A stretch of 49,720 bases of DNA, from assembly GCA_902796855.1 (NCBI GenBank), contig CADBQN010000052.1:1-49720 (forward strand). Reading direction: 5' to 3'. Below are positions 7,609-15,496 of this stretch, piece after piece. Source of the stretch: an uncultured Bacillota bacterium. GTDB taxonomy: Bacteria > Bacillota > Dehalobacteriia > UBA7702. The notes under the pieces were generated by a model that saw nothing but the letters and a program-made list of their open reading frames with translations, searched no databases and was not told where the DNA came from. The stretch's first letter is position 1, and every line of letters begins with the position of its first letter. The position numbers were made by a program, and so were the translations under genes.

Positions 7609-8760
7609 TTATTTCAATTCCTCACAGTAGACGCTTTCGATCAGCGCGGTCAGTTCCTCCCGGGACGGCTGCACGGGGTTGGCCGCCAGCGTCGGATCGT
7701 TCAGCGCCATTTCCGCCAAAGCCGGGATATCGCCGACGGCGAAACCGGTCTCCCGCAGCGACGGGATGGGCAGGGCGCTCAGCCGGTCGCTCATGTGCCG
7801 GACGGTGCGGACGCCGAGGGTCACATGGTCGCTGAGGCCGCAGACACCGCCGAGATCGGCGACTCTCTCACCGATGGCGCGGCGGTTAAACTCCAGCACG
7901 TAGGGCATGACCATGCCCACGGCCTGACCGTGGGGAACGCCGGTAAAATTCTCAATGGAAAAGCCAAGGCTGTGCATGAGGCCGAGGCCGCTGTTGGAAA
8001 AGGCGTATCCCGCCAGGGACGCGGCCCAGCAGAGATCGGTCCTGGCGGCGACGTCGGCGGGGTCCTTCATCACCCGGGGCAGCGCCTTGTCGATGAGGCC
8101 GACGGCCTTCAGCGCCAGTCCGTCGGTAAAGGGATTGGCGGTGACAGCGCAGTAGGCCTCCATGGCGTGGGTCAGGGCGTCCATGGCCGTGGCCGCGGTG
8201 ATATCGGCGGGAAGCTCCGTCATCAACAGCGGGTCGCTGACGGCCAGCGCCACGAGACAGTGATCGTCGACGCCGATGGCTTTGCCGCGGCGGTCCACGT
8301 CGGTGAGGACGAAGAACCGGGTCACTTCGGCACCGGTGCCCGCCGTGGTGCTCACCGCCGCCACCGGCGCGCCGGGGCGAAGGGAGCGGTTGACGCCGAT
8401 ATAATGACGGGCGGAGCCGCCGTTGGCGGCGACAAGAGAAGCGGCTTTGGCCGTGTCCGCCGCAGAACCGCCGCCGACGGCGACAATGAAATCAGCGTTC
8501 AGCGCCGCGAAAGCCGCGGCGGCGGCGTCCGCCGTTTCCGCCGAGGGATTGGCGATGACGCCGTCAAAAAATTCATAACGGACACCGGCTCCGTCCAGAG
8601 CGGCGGTAACGCGCTCCATCAGCGGCAGTCCGCGCAGAGTCCTGTCGGTGACGATGAGACCGCGTTTCAACTCTCTGTTTTGGGCGAACTCCGTCAGCGC
8701 GGCGACGCTGCCGGGGCCGACGGCAAAACGGGCCGGATAAAACAGTTCGGTATAGTCCAT
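7609..8760 (-). CDS. Iron-containing alcohol dehydrogenase
   Basis: A 383-residue group III alcohol dehydrogenase. The NAD(P)-binding motif GGGSAADTAK is at 96-105. The expected metal ligands are Asp194 and His198 (MDALTHAMEAY), His263 (LMHSLG) and His277 (VPHG), exactly the family spacing. It oxidises alcohols or reduces aldehydes/ketones in the cytoplasm; the substrate cannot be inferred. It follows degV by 24 bp and shares its promoter; a GGAG site precedes the ATG. Confidence 0.92.
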   Translation of the reverse strand: MDYTELFYPARFAVGPGSVAALTEFAQNRELKRGLIVTDRTLRGLPLMERVTAALDGAGVRYEFFDGVIANPSAETADAAAAAFAALNADFIVAVGGGSAADTAKAASLVAANGGSARHYIGVNRSLRPGAPVAAVSTTAGTGAEVTRFFVLTDVDRRGKAIGVDDHCLVALAVSDPLLMTELPADITAATAMDALTHAMEAYCAVTANPFTDGLALKAVGLIDKALPRVMKDPADVAARTDLCWAASLAGYAFSNSGLGLMHSLGFSIENFTGVPHGQAVGMVMPYVLEFNRRAIGERVADLGGVCGLSDHVTLGVRTVRHMSDRLSALPIPSLRETGFAVGDIPALAEMALNDPTLAANPVQPSREELTALIESVYCEELK

Positions 8761-8784
8761 GAGGAAGCTCCGTTTCGTGCGCCC

Positions 8785-9645
8785 TTATTTCGCCGGGGTC
8801 TCCGTGACAAAGAGAATGCCCAGGCACTTGGGGCCGCAATGGCAGGAAATCGTGCAACTGGCGGTGGAACGATAGACCTTTTCAAAGGGGAGCGTCTCCA
8901 GGACGGTCTTTTCCACCATGTCGCGGATCTCCTCCTCAATGCCGGAATCGGTGATGAAGATCTTGTCGGTGCGGATATCGTCATACTCCGCGAGCTTGTC
9001 TTTTACATATCTGCGCAGCACCTTTTCACTGCTGCCGCGGTACTTTTTCACAACGTTCATGCCGCCGGAGGTGTTGTCCACCTCGATCCGGGGGCGGATG
9101 TTCAGCAGGCTGCTGGCGATGGAGGCCATAGAGGAGCAGCGCCCGCCGGCGTGGAGGAATTCCAGGTTATCCAAAACGAAGCTCCCGTGATAGCAGCGGT
9201 GATGTTCGTCAAAATAAGCCCGGATCTCCTCGGCGCTCTTTCCTTCCCGCACCATCCGCCCGGCGTCGATGACCTGCAGGCCGATGGCGCTGGAGAGGTT
9301 GCGGCCGTCGATGGGATAGACATGGTCCAGTTCCTCGGCGGCGGCGACGCAGTTCTGATAGGAGCTGGACAGCGCGTGGCCCAGACAGAAGTGAATGACT
9401 TCGTGGCCCTGTTCCACAAAGGGACGGAAAAATTCCCGATATTCCCCGGCGTTGATGGCCGACGTTTTGGGCAGCGCTTTCCGCTCGTAGTAGGCGCGGT
9501 AGATATCATCGGGGGTGATATCCACGTTATCCATATATTCTTTATCTTCCAGCAAAATATGGTACGGAATGGTGTGAACGTCGTATTCCCGCATCAGTTC
9601 TTCATTTAAATCGCAGGTTCGGTCCGCGCAAAGGACGATTGACAT
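8785..9645 (-). CDS. DegV family fatty-acid-binding protein
   Basis: A 286-residue DegV protein starting MSIVLCADRTCDLN, with the family's substrate-binding region (KTSAINAGEY, then LGHALSSSYQN) and the later LDNLEFLHAGGRCS element. DegV proteins (FakB-like) bind a fatty acid for phosphorylation by FakA. No fakA is visible nearby. The ATG at 9645 is preferred over a TTG three codons upstream because GAGGG lies 9 nt before it. Confidence 0.9.
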   Translation of the reverse strand: MSIVLCADRTCDLNEELMREYDVHTIPYHILLEDKEYMDNVDITPDDIYRAYYERKALPKTSAINAGEYREFFRPFVEQGHEVIHFCLGHALSSSYQNCVAAAEELDHVYPIDGRNLSSAIGLQVIDAGRMVREGKSAEEIRAYFDEHHRCYHGSFVLDNLEFLHAGGRCSSMASIASSLLNIRPRIEVDNTSGGMNVVKKYRGSSEKVLRRYVKDKLAEYDDIRTDKIFITDSGIEEEIRDMVEKTVLETLPFEKVYRSTASCTISCHCGPKCLGILFVTETPAK

Positions 9646-9680
9646 AAGTTCCAACCCTCTTTCTTTTTCTCTAAAGCTGT

Positions 9681-9689
9681 ATTATACCA
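9681..9689 (-). promoter_or_regulatory. Extended -10 promoter of the degV/alcohol dehydrogenase operon
   Basis: TGGTATAAT on the minus strand is an extended -10 box. The matching -35 (TTCCTT at 17 bp) is weak. Confidence 0.6.
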
Positions 9690-9828
9690 TATTTTTTTCA
9701 AAAAAGGAAGTGAAAGCGACAGCGGCGGCAAAAAAGAAAACACCGCCTCAGAGCCGTGTTTTTCCGTTTTGGCAGCGGGACGGCGAAGATTTCATACAAA
9801 AATTCCTCAAAAAATCGTTTTCGCCCCG

Positions 9829-9857
9829 TTGCAATAAGAAACGCTTTATTTTATAAT
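9829..9857 (+). promoter_or_regulatory. Sigma-70-type promoter of lysR-azlCD
   Basis: TTGCAA and TATAAT are separated by exactly 17 bp. The promoter is flanked by two related dyads (listed separately), which suggests autoregulation by the LysR protein. Confidence 0.8.
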
Positions 9858-9879
9858 ATAAAAATAAGAAAAACTTATT
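9833..9879. promoter_or_regulatory. Two LysR-type operator dyads over the promoter
   Basis: A perfect AATAAG-N5-CTTATT dyad at 9863-9879 contains the LysR T-N11-A pattern (T865, A877). A related imperfect copy, AATAAG-N5-CTTtATT, lies at 9833-9850, overlapping the -35/-10 region. Repeated half-sites around a lysR promoter are the usual arrangement. Confidence 0.6.
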
Positions 9880-9894
9880 TAGAGAGGTCGCGCC

Positions 9895-10776
9895 ATGAAT
9901 CGCTACATCGCCTTTTGCCGCATTGCCGAAAGCGGCAGCTTCAGCAAGACCGCCGAAGAGATGGGCTATTCGCAGTCGGCGGTGAGCCAGATGATCCGCT
10001 CCCTTGAGACCGAGGTATCTCTGCCGCTGCTCATTCGTTCCCACGGCAAAATCGCCCTGACCGAAGAGGGAGAAGCGCTGCTCCCGCGGATCCGCTCCCT
10101 CGTCAACGATTATCATATGCTCCGGGAGAAAACCCGGGAACTCCGGGACGACGACGCCGGCGAGATCCGCGTCGGCACCATCGCCAGCGTCTCCCACGCC
10201 TGGCTGCCAAAGATGATCAAAGCCTTCCGGGAGCGCTATCCCGACGTCCATTTCAGCCTCGACCAGGGGGATTACAACGACATCGCCGGCTGGATCAAAA
10301 ACGGCGACGTCGATTTCGGATTCGTCAACGGCGACGCCGTTTCCGGTCTTTCCGAAATCTTTCTGGCCCGGGACGAGATGATGGCGGTGCTGCCGCCTTC
10401 CCATCCGCTGTGCCGTCTTGAGGCCGTTCCCCTTGAGGCCCTCGCCGACGAATCCTACATCCGCCTGGAGGAAGGCGACTTCAACGAACCGATGAACGCC
10501 TTTCGCCGCCGCGGCCTCAGGCCCAACGTCCGCCTCAGGGTCTACGACGACTACACCGTTTTGGCCATGATCGAAGAGGGGCTGGGATACAGCATCATCC
10601 CGGAAATGAACCTGAACCGCCACAACTACCGGGTAGAAAAACGGCCCATCGAGCCGAAGATCACCCGGAACCTCGCCGTGGTCTACGATCATTTTCAGCG
10701 GCTGCCGAAGATGAGCCGCCTCTTTATCGACTTTATGACCGAACATTACTTCCCCGCCGCGGCGGAAAAGCGCTGA
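9895..10776 (+). CDS. LysR family transcriptional regulator
   Basis: A 293-residue LysR protein. The N-terminal winged HTH (about 1-60) is recognisable from FSKTAEEMGYSQSAVSQMIR followed by SLE. The C-terminal periplasmic-binding-like effector domain (about 90-290) begins at GEIRVGTIASVSH. It is followed by azlC after 30 bp on the same strand, so it probably controls branched-chain amino acid export as well as its own gene. The dyads upstream support autoregulation. Confidence 0.93.
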   Translation: MNRYIAFCRIAESGSFSKTAEEMGYSQSAVSQMIRSLETEVSLPLLIRSHGKIALTEEGEALLPRIRSLVNDYHMLREKTRELRDDDAGEIRVGTIASVSHAWLPKMIKAFRERYPDVHFSLDQGDYNDIAGWIKNGDVDFGFVNGDAVSGLSEIFLARDEMMAVLPPSHPLCRLEAVPLEALADESYIRLEEGDFNEPMNAFRRRGLRPNVRLRVYDDYTVLAMIEEGLGYSIIPEMNLNRHNYRVEKRPIEPKITRNLAVVYDHFQRLPKMSRLFIDFMTEHYFPAAAEKR

Positions 10777-10806
10777 TTTCAAAAAAGAACCCCGAAGGAA
10801 AAAACC

Positions 10807-11529
10807 ATGAAAAGCGAACTCCAAAAAAGCCTGAAAGCGGCCTTTCCCAAGACCATCCCCATCATCACCGGCTACCTCTTTCTCGGCAGCGGTTTCGGCA
10901 TCCTCCTTTCCGCCGCCGGATATCCCTGGTACTGGACGACGGTCATGGCGGTCTTCATCTACGCCGGCATCGGCCAATACGTCGCCGTGAACATGCTCGT
11001 CCCCGGCCTGAGCCTGATCAACGTCTTTATCGTCCAGTTCACCCTCAACGCCCGCCACATCTTCTACGGCATCTCCATGCTGGAACGGTTCAACGCCATG
11101 GGAAAGCTCCGTCCCTATATGATCTTTACGATGACCGACGAGACCTTTGCCCTGCTCTGCTCCGCGAAGGCGCCGAAAAACGTCGATAAAAAATGGTTCG
11201 ATTTCTTCATCGCCTTTCTCGACCACATCTACTGGATCTGCGGCTGCACCCTCGGCGGCGTCATCGGCGCGCTCCTCCGCTTCGATACCACCGGCATCGA
11301 CTTCATCATGACGTCCCTCTTTGTCACCATCATCATCGACCAGTGGAAGGACGCCAAAGACCACCTGCCGGTGATCATCGGCGGCGTCACGTCCCTGATC
11401 TGCCTGCTGATCTTCGGCGCGGACCGGTTCATCATCCCGGCGCTGCTGGCCCTCACCGCGGGACTCTTGATCTTCCGCGGAAAGATGGAACAAAACGCCG
11501 CGGAAAAGGAGGAAGCCCATGCTGAGTAA
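10807..11529 (+). CDS. azlC: AzlC family branched-chain amino acid exporter subunit
   Basis: A 240-residue membrane protein with the AzlC pattern: FPKTIPIITGYLFLGSGFGI near the N terminus, and NARHIFYGISMLERF, a family hallmark, in the middle. With AzlD it forms a permease that exports branched-chain amino acids or analogues. Its last bases overlap azlD by 11 nt, so the two are translationally coupled. Confidence 0.92.
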   Translation: MKSELQKSLKAAFPKTIPIITGYLFLGSGFGILLSAAGYPWYWTTVMAVFIYAGIGQYVAVNMLVPGLSLINVFIVQFTLNARHIFYGISMLERFNAMGKLRPYMIFTMTDETFALLCSAKAPKNVDKKWFDFFIAFLDHIYWICGCTLGGVIGALLRFDTTGIDFIMTSLFVTIIIDQWKDAKDHLPVIIGGVTSLICLLIFGADRFIIPALLALTAGLLIFRGKMEQNAAEKEEAHAE

Positions 11530-11848
11530 CACCGCGATCATCATCTATATCCTCGTCACCGCCGCCGGCGTTTTCGCCACCCGGGTCTTTTCCTTTCTGC
11601 TCTTTCCCGCCGGGCGGCAGACCCCCCGGGTTATTCTCTTTTTAGGCAACGCCCTGCCCTGCGCCCTGATGGCGCTGCTGGTGGTCTACTGCCTGAAAAA
11701 CGTCTCGATCCCGACGTACCCCCACGGCCTGCCGGAGCTCATCGCCATCGCCGTCACCGCCGGGCTCCACCTTTGGAAGCGGAGCACGCTGCTGAGCATC
11801 AGCGTGGGCACCGTTCTTTATATGGTTCTGGTGCAAATGGTGTTTTAA
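11519..11848 (+). CDS. azlD: AzlD family branched-chain amino acid exporter subunit
   Basis: A 109-residue protein with four hydrophobic segments and the AzlD pattern (TRVFSFLLFP, LGNALPCALMALLVVYCL). It is the small partner of AzlC, whose gene it overlaps, and the last gene of the lysR-azlC-azlD unit. Confidence 0.92.
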   Translation: MLSNTAIIIYILVTAAGVFATRVFSFLLFPAGRQTPRVILFLGNALPCALMALLVVYCLKNVSIPTYPHGLPELIAIAVTAGLHLWKRSTLLSISVGTVLYMVLVQMVF

Positions 11849-11871
11849 GAACGCTCTTTTTGTGCTATAAT
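11843..11871 (+). promoter_or_regulatory. Promoter of the YbjQ-family gene
   Basis: An extended -10 (TGCTATAAT) with a weak -35 (TTTTAA) at 17 bp, 31 bp before the start codon. Confidence 0.55.
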
Positions 11872-11902
11872 GGAAGAAAAGAAACGCAAGGGAGGATCAA
11901 AC

Positions 11903-12217
11903 ATGATGCTTATGACAACAACCGACGTCATCCCCGGCAGAAGCTACGCCGTCCTCGGACTGGTGATGGGATCGTTCGTCAACTCCAAGGATTTTGTCAA
12001 AGACATCGGCGCCGGCCTGAAATCCCTCGTCGGCGGTGAATTGAAGAGCTATACGAGAATGATGGAGGAATCCCGCCAGCAGGCCCTGACCAAACTGGAA
12101 AGCGAGGCTCGGGCCCTCGGCGCCGACGCGGTGATCGGCGTCCGCTTCACCACCAGCGCCATCATGCAGGGCGCTTCGGAGATCCTGGCCACCGGCACCG
12201 CCATAAAATTCCAATAA
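11903..12217 (+). CDS. YbjQ/UPF0145 family protein
   Basis: A 104-residue protein with the family pattern: an N-terminal TTTDVIPGRSYAVLGLVMGS, then EARALGADAVIGVRF. Homologues form pentameric rings; the function is unknown. GGAGG lies 9 nt before the chosen ATG, and an in-frame ATG 33 nt upstream has no such site. The flavoprotein gene follows 18 bp later, so they are probably cotranscribed. Confidence 0.9.
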   Translation: MMLMTTTDVIPGRSYAVLGLVMGSFVNSKDFVKDIGAGLKSLVGGELKSYTRMMEESRQQALTKLESEARALGADAVIGVRFTTSAIMQGASEILATGTAIKFQ

Positions 12218-12235
12218 AGGAAAGGAAGACCGAAC

Positions 12236-12865
12236 ATGAAAGTTCTGATGATCAACGGCAGCAGCCACAAATCCGGCTGCACTTTTACGGCGCTGCAGGA
12301 AGCGGAAGCGGCGCTGAACAACGAGGGCATTGAGACGGAGATCTTCCAGGTGCCGACGAAACCGATCCGCGACTGCGTCGCCTGCGGCGCCTGCCGCAAG
12401 AACGGCGGCAAATGCGCTTTCGGCGACGAAGACGGTGTCAACGAGTTCATTGCCAAAGCCGCCGAAGCCGACGGCTTCATCTTCGGCACGCCGGTCTACT
12501 ACGCCCACCCCACCGGCAGGATCCTTTCGTTCCTTGACCGGACGTTCTACGCCGGCGGCGCGAATTTTGCCTATAAGCCCGGCGCGGCGGCGGCCTCGGC
12601 CCGCCGGAGCGGCACCACCGCCAGCTTTGACGTGCTGAACAAGTATTTCACCATCTGCAACATGCCGGTGGTGGCCTCGTCCTACTGGAACAACATCCAC
12701 GGCAACGCCGCCGAAGAGGCCGTGCAGGACATCGAAGGCCTCCAGACCATGCGCCAGCTGGGCAAAAACATGGCCTGGCTGCTGAAATGCATTGAACTGG
12801 GGAAGGAAAACGGCCTGAGCCACCCCGTACCGGAACAGAAAACGCCGACCAATTTCATCCGCTGA
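12236..12865 (+). CDS. NAD(P)H-dependent flavodoxin-fold oxidoreductase
   Basis: A 209-residue flavoprotein of the NADPH-dependent FMN reductase family. The N terminus MKVLMINGSSHKSGCT is the phosphate-binding loop for FMN, and GTPVYYAHPTG is the second flavin loop. A Cys cluster (CVACGACRKNGGKC, about residues 47-60) resembles that of iron-sulfur flavoproteins, so a [4Fe-4S] cluster is possible. It ends at a strong terminator. Confidence 0.88.
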   Translation: MKVLMINGSSHKSGCTFTALQEAEAALNNEGIETEIFQVPTKPIRDCVACGACRKNGGKCAFGDEDGVNEFIAKAAEADGFIFGTPVYYAHPTGRILSFLDRTFYAGGANFAYKPGAAAASARRSGTTASFDVLNKYFTICNMPVVASSYWNNIHGNAAEEAVQDIEGLQTMRQLGKNMAWLLKCIELGKENGLSHPVPEQKTPTNFIR

Positions 12866-12880
12866 ACAGCAGCATCGCAA

Positions 12881-12920
12881 ACAGCGCGGGAACGATTCGC
12901 TCGTTCCCGCGCTGTTTGAT
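12881..12920 (+). terminator. Terminator after the flavoprotein gene
   Basis: ACAGCGCGGGAACGA pairs with TCGTTCCCGCGCTGT (15-bp stem) followed by TTGAT. The 140 bp beyond it, up to the GIY-YIG gene, hold no gene I can support. Confidence 0.8.
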
Positions 12921-13062
12921 TATAAAAAAGCTGATTCAATCGCCCGCATGCCGAGACAAGGAAATCTCCTGACAGCTCGGAATACCTTCACATGGGCATT
13001 CAGGATGTTTTTGCCGAAAGGAGGGCATCTCTCACGCCGTAAGCCGGCGGTCGATCTTCATT

Positions 13063-13404
13063 TCATTTCTCCTCCCCGCATTGGGGCAGTTCGGGAAGGC
13101 GCGCCGCCGCCGTAAAGGGGATTCCCGCCAGAGCGGGACAGAAAACAACGAGCTTTTCCGGATCGGCGGCGAGCCGCCGCTTTTTTTCCGGGCGGAGCCG
13201 CTTCACGGCGTATTCCCCTTTGGCGGCGTCGTTGAGATCCGCGACCTCCCAGAGGGCGGCGACGCGGCGGGGCGGATGGGAACGCGTGTATTTGGCGCAC
13301 TTGGGCCCCTTTTCGCAGTGATCCCGAAGCCGCCGCTCAAAATCTTTGGCGATTCCGGTATAGAGCGTATTCCCCTCGCATTCCAGCATATACAAAAAAG
13401 CCAT
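13063..13404 (-). CDS. GIY-YIG nuclease-domain protein (UPF0213-like)
   Basis: A 113-residue protein with the GIY-YIG fold signature in degenerate form: FLYMLEC, then TLYTGIAKDFERRLRDH. The Arg of the catalytic region is present. These small single-domain proteins are common in Bacillota; their physiological role is not established. A TATAAT box lies just upstream. Confidence 0.85.
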   Translation of the reverse strand: MAFLYMLECEGNTLYTGIAKDFERRLRDHCEKGPKCAKYTRSHPPRRVAALWEVADLNDAAKGEYAVKRLRPEKKRRLAADPEKLVVFCPALAGIPFTAAARLPELPQCGEEK

Positions 13405-13424
13405 CGTTTCCTCCTCTTTTCCCC

Positions 13425-13430
13425 ATTATA
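13425..13430 (-). promoter_or_regulatory. -10 box of the GIY-YIG gene
   Basis: TATAAT on the minus strand, 20 bp before the start codon. It is divergent to the promoter of the neighbouring unknown gene. Confidence 0.55.
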
Positions 13431-13453
13431 ACAAAAGAAGGGAAAAGCGTCTA

Positions 13454-13482
13454 TTGAAAAATCGTCCCGTTTCCGTTATAAT
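13454..13482 (+). promoter_or_regulatory. Sigma-70-type promoter of the unknown gene/DUF6472 pair
   Basis: TTGAAA and TATAAT with a 17-bp spacer, about 53 bp before the start at 13536. Confidence 0.8.
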
Positions 13483-13535
13483 GCAAAGAAACGATTCCGC
13501 GCGTTCCGCCATCAAGAAAAAAAGGAGGGCCCTTT

Positions 13536-14282
13536 ATGCCCGACCATCTCCAAAGTTTTCAGCTGGATTTTCTCACCCCGGATCTCTTTCAGAAGATCGT
13601 CAAAAAAGCCGTCGTCCAGGGGACGCGGATCCCCGCCGCCCACGGGAACTACATCAATTTCCATATGGGCGATATGATCCTCGTCATCCGCACCGCCTTC
13701 GACCCGGAAAAGGGGCTGGACTACATCACCGGTTTCGACTCCCACGCCAAGGGCTGCTGTGTTTGGGACTGCGTGATCGACGCCGTGGAAGAGCGGGCCG
13801 ACGGCGACGTTACCGCCAGAACGGTGCGCGTTGAGCGCGGCGGCGCGGTACTGCCCCTGCCGCTGATCAACGGCGATATTCTTCCGGACTGGGGAAAAGG
13901 GACGTCCTTTCAGGCGCAGGTGGCGGCCTATCCCACCGAAATCTCCTTTTTTGAGGAGGAAGAAACGGCCCGGAACGAAGGCGGCGGCGACTTCCGCCGC
14001 ATCGTCGCCGCCGGCGGCGGCGACGTGGTGATCCGCGGCGAGGCCAAAGGCTTCCGCCGGGGCGAGACCAGCTACATGGGCGGCACCCTGACCCGATTCC
14101 TCGTGGCCCTCGTCGCCACCGAAGCGGGCGACATCGAACTCGTCTTCCCCGACCGTCTCGTCACCGAAGGTGAGGAAGCGCTGCTGCGCCCCGGCGTTTT
14201 TCTCCGCGCCAAAGGGGAACTGGCGGCGAACCCCGCCATCCTCGGCCGGGAAAAGGGATTTCCAAAGGAGGAAGAAGCATGA
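13536..14282 (+). CDS. Conserved-looking protein of unknown function
   Basis: A 248-residue soluble protein with no signal peptide and no membrane segment. I do not recognise the family. Visible features: an aromatic and glycine-rich N-terminal half (AAHGNYINFHMGDMILVIR, DSHAKGCCVWDCV) and a C-terminal part rich in beta-type sequence. GC-rich codon use matches the neighbours, which supports real coding. Its stop overlaps the start of the DUF6472 gene (ATGA), so the two are translationally coupled. Confidence 0.75.
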   Translation: MPDHLQSFQLDFLTPDLFQKIVKKAVVQGTRIPAAHGNYINFHMGDMILVIRTAFDPEKGLDYITGFDSHAKGCCVWDCVIDAVEERADGDVTARTVRVERGGAVLPLPLINGDILPDWGKGTSFQAQVAAYPTEISFFEEEETARNEGGGDFRRIVAAGGGDVVIRGEAKGFRRGETSYMGGTLTRFLVALVATEAGDIELVFPDRLVTEGEEALLRPGVFLRAKGELAANPAILGREKGFPKEEEA

Positions 14283-14452
14283 AGAACCGCTGTGAGGACT
14301 GTATGAACTACGTCTACGACGACTATACCGAGTGCTATGTCTGCCTCATCGACCTGGATCAGGACGAGATGGAGGATTTTCTCTCCTACGCCACGGAAAG
14401 CTGCCCTTATTACAAATTCATGGACGATTACGTTTTGGCCCGCAAACAATAA
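14279..14452 (+). CDS. Small Cys-rich protein of the DUF6472 type
   Basis: A 57-residue protein starting MKNRCEDCMNYVYDDYTECY. It carries CxxC, a C-x2-C-like pair (CYVC) and a C-terminal CPYYKFMDDY, which together resemble the small DUF6472 family found across anaerobic Bacillota. The Cys spacing suggests metal binding (zinc or iron-sulfur). Function is unknown. The ATG overlaps the upstream stop as ATGA, with AAGGAGGAAG before it. Confidence 0.8.
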   Translation: MKNRCEDCMNYVYDDYTECYVCLIDLDQDEMEDFLSYATESCPYYKFMDDYVLARKQ

Positions 14453-14456
14453 ACAA

Positions 14457-14486
14457 CGCTCCCGGTTTTGCCGGGAGCGCATTTTT
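14457..14486 (+). terminator. Terminator after the DUF6472 gene
   Basis: CGCTCCCGG and CCGGGAGCG form the stem, followed by CATTTTT on the plus strand. Confidence 0.85.
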
Positions 14487-14517
14487 CCTTTCGGAGCAGC
14501 AAACACAAATATAGTTT

Positions 14518-15222
14518 TTATTCCGCTTTCGCCGCGTCGTGGATCTTCCTCGCCACGTAAACAAAGGGCGTATCCAGCAGCGTCGTGAAGAAGTAGATCA
14601 GGAACGTGGAGATGATAATGGAGACCATCGTCCCGCCGCCGTAGGTGCCGAGGAACGCCGCGAGATTGAACAAAGCGGCGTTAAAGAACTGAGACACCAG
14701 CGTGCTGCCGTTGTTCCGGAGCCAGAGGAAGCGGCGGGCGTCGCCGAAGCGGCGGGCGGTAAAATCCCACCAGCGATGATAGAACCAGACGTCAAAGAGC
14801 TGGACGACGACGTAAACGGAAACACCGGAAAGCATCATCCTCGGCGTGTTGGAGAAGACCTCGCGGATGGCCGGGGAGGCGAAGTCGTTGGCCGACGGCG
14901 CGTAGAGCAGCCAGGACTGAGAAATGATGATGAACAGCAGGGAAGTGGCGATACCGATGTACACGCCTTTCTTCGCCGCGGCTTTGCCCTCGTTCTCACT
15001 GAGGATATCGGTGATCAAAAACGTGGAAGCGAAGATCACGTTGCCCAGCGTCATTTCCATGCCGAAGGCGTTGACGAGGATCAGCACCTCGATGTTGGCG
15101 GCGATGGTGGCGATGACGTTGAACGCGTACAGACCGGAGCGGCCAAAGAGACGGTAAAACAGCAATACGCTCCCGTAGATCACAACGACGGAAGCGAGGA
15201 GTAATAATTCATTGATGCCCAA
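14518..15222 (-). CDS. Queuosine precursor transporter (VUT/YhhQ family)
   Basis: A 234-residue membrane protein with about six helices and family elements ([51 protein letters not shown]). YhhQ-type proteins import queuine, preQ0 or preQ1 for tRNA queuosine synthesis. The chosen start is TTG at 15222, which has AGGAGG 8 nt upstream. The longer reading frame from an upstream ATG would run through the leader terminator. The leader carries an intrinsic terminator and may be a preQ1 riboswitch. Confidence 0.88.
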   Translation of the reverse strand: MGINELLLLASVVVIYGSVLLFYRLFGRSGLYAFNVIATIAANIEVLILVNAFGMEMTLGNVIFASTFLITDILSENEGKAAAKKGVYIGIATSLLFIIISQSWLLYAPSANDFASPAIREVFSNTPRMMLSGVSVYVVVQLFDVWFYHRWWDFTARRFGDARRFLWLRNNGSTLVSQFFNAALFNLAAFLGTYGGGTMVSIIISTFLIYFFTTLLDTPFVYVARKIHDAAKAE

Positions 15223-15245
15223 AGGGGGCCTCCTTTCCGGCAATG

Positions 15246-15270
15246 AAAAAAGCGCGCACTGCGGCACGCG
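15246..15270 (-). terminator. Leader terminator (attenuator) upstream of the queuosine transporter
   Basis: CGCGTGC-CGCA-GTGCGCG (with two G-U pairs) followed by six Ts on the minus strand. It lies inside the 5' leader between the promoter and the TTG start, so it must act as an attenuator. Confidence 0.75.
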
Positions 15271-15355
15271 AAACAGAGCCCGTAGTTTTGATGAGGCAGG
15301 ATGGTTTCGAACTGCCCTTCCCCCCGAAGGATCGGGGTTCCGCGTAAATCATTGT
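15271..15355 (-). promoter_or_regulatory. Structured leader, candidate preQ1 (class III-like) riboswitch
   Basis: On the minus strand the leader forms CCCCGA/TCGGGG and GGCAG/CTGCC hairpins. The second loop reads TTCGAAACCAT, and ATCAAAACTACGG follows. The motifs resemble the CUCGAACCAU and GUCAAAAUUCAUCCG elements that I recall from the preQ1-III riboswitch. The downstream gene is a queuosine precursor transporter and the leader ends in a terminator. The class assignment is from memory and uncertain; a regulatory leader is well supported. Confidence 0.5.
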
Positions 15356-15370
15356 GATTGCTGTCGTTCT

Positions 15371-15399
15371 ATTATAACCCGTTTCCTGACAAAAGGCAA
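15371..15399 (-). promoter_or_regulatory. Promoter of the queuosine transporter leader
   Basis: TTGCCT and TATAAT with a 17-bp spacer on the minus strand. It gives a leader of roughly 140 nt before the TTG start. Confidence 0.75.
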
Positions 15400-15433
15400 C
15401 AAAAAAATACGGGACAAACGAAAAAAGCTGTGG

Positions 15434-15439
15434 TATGAT
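15434..15439 (+). promoter_or_regulatory. Extended -10 box of the endonuclease IV gene
   Basis: TGGTATGAT, with a weak -35-like GGGACA 17 bp upstream (15411-15416). It lies 58 bp before the start codon. Confidence 0.5.
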
Positions 15440-15496
15440 ACAAGAGGAAATCAAAGCGGCGCCGAACCGCGCCGACATCGGACAGGAGGAGACACC

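Noticed and set aside
9748-11544. A 598-codon open frame on the minus strand
   Set aside because: Antisense to lysR and azlC, which have motifs, promoter and ribosome sites.
12922-13060. Possible short coding frames between the flavoprotein and GIY-YIG genes
   Set aside because: Short frames of 17-30 residues exist on both strands, but without good ribosome sites or any recognisable similarity. A dispersed intergenic repeat is possible, yet no second copy is in the window.
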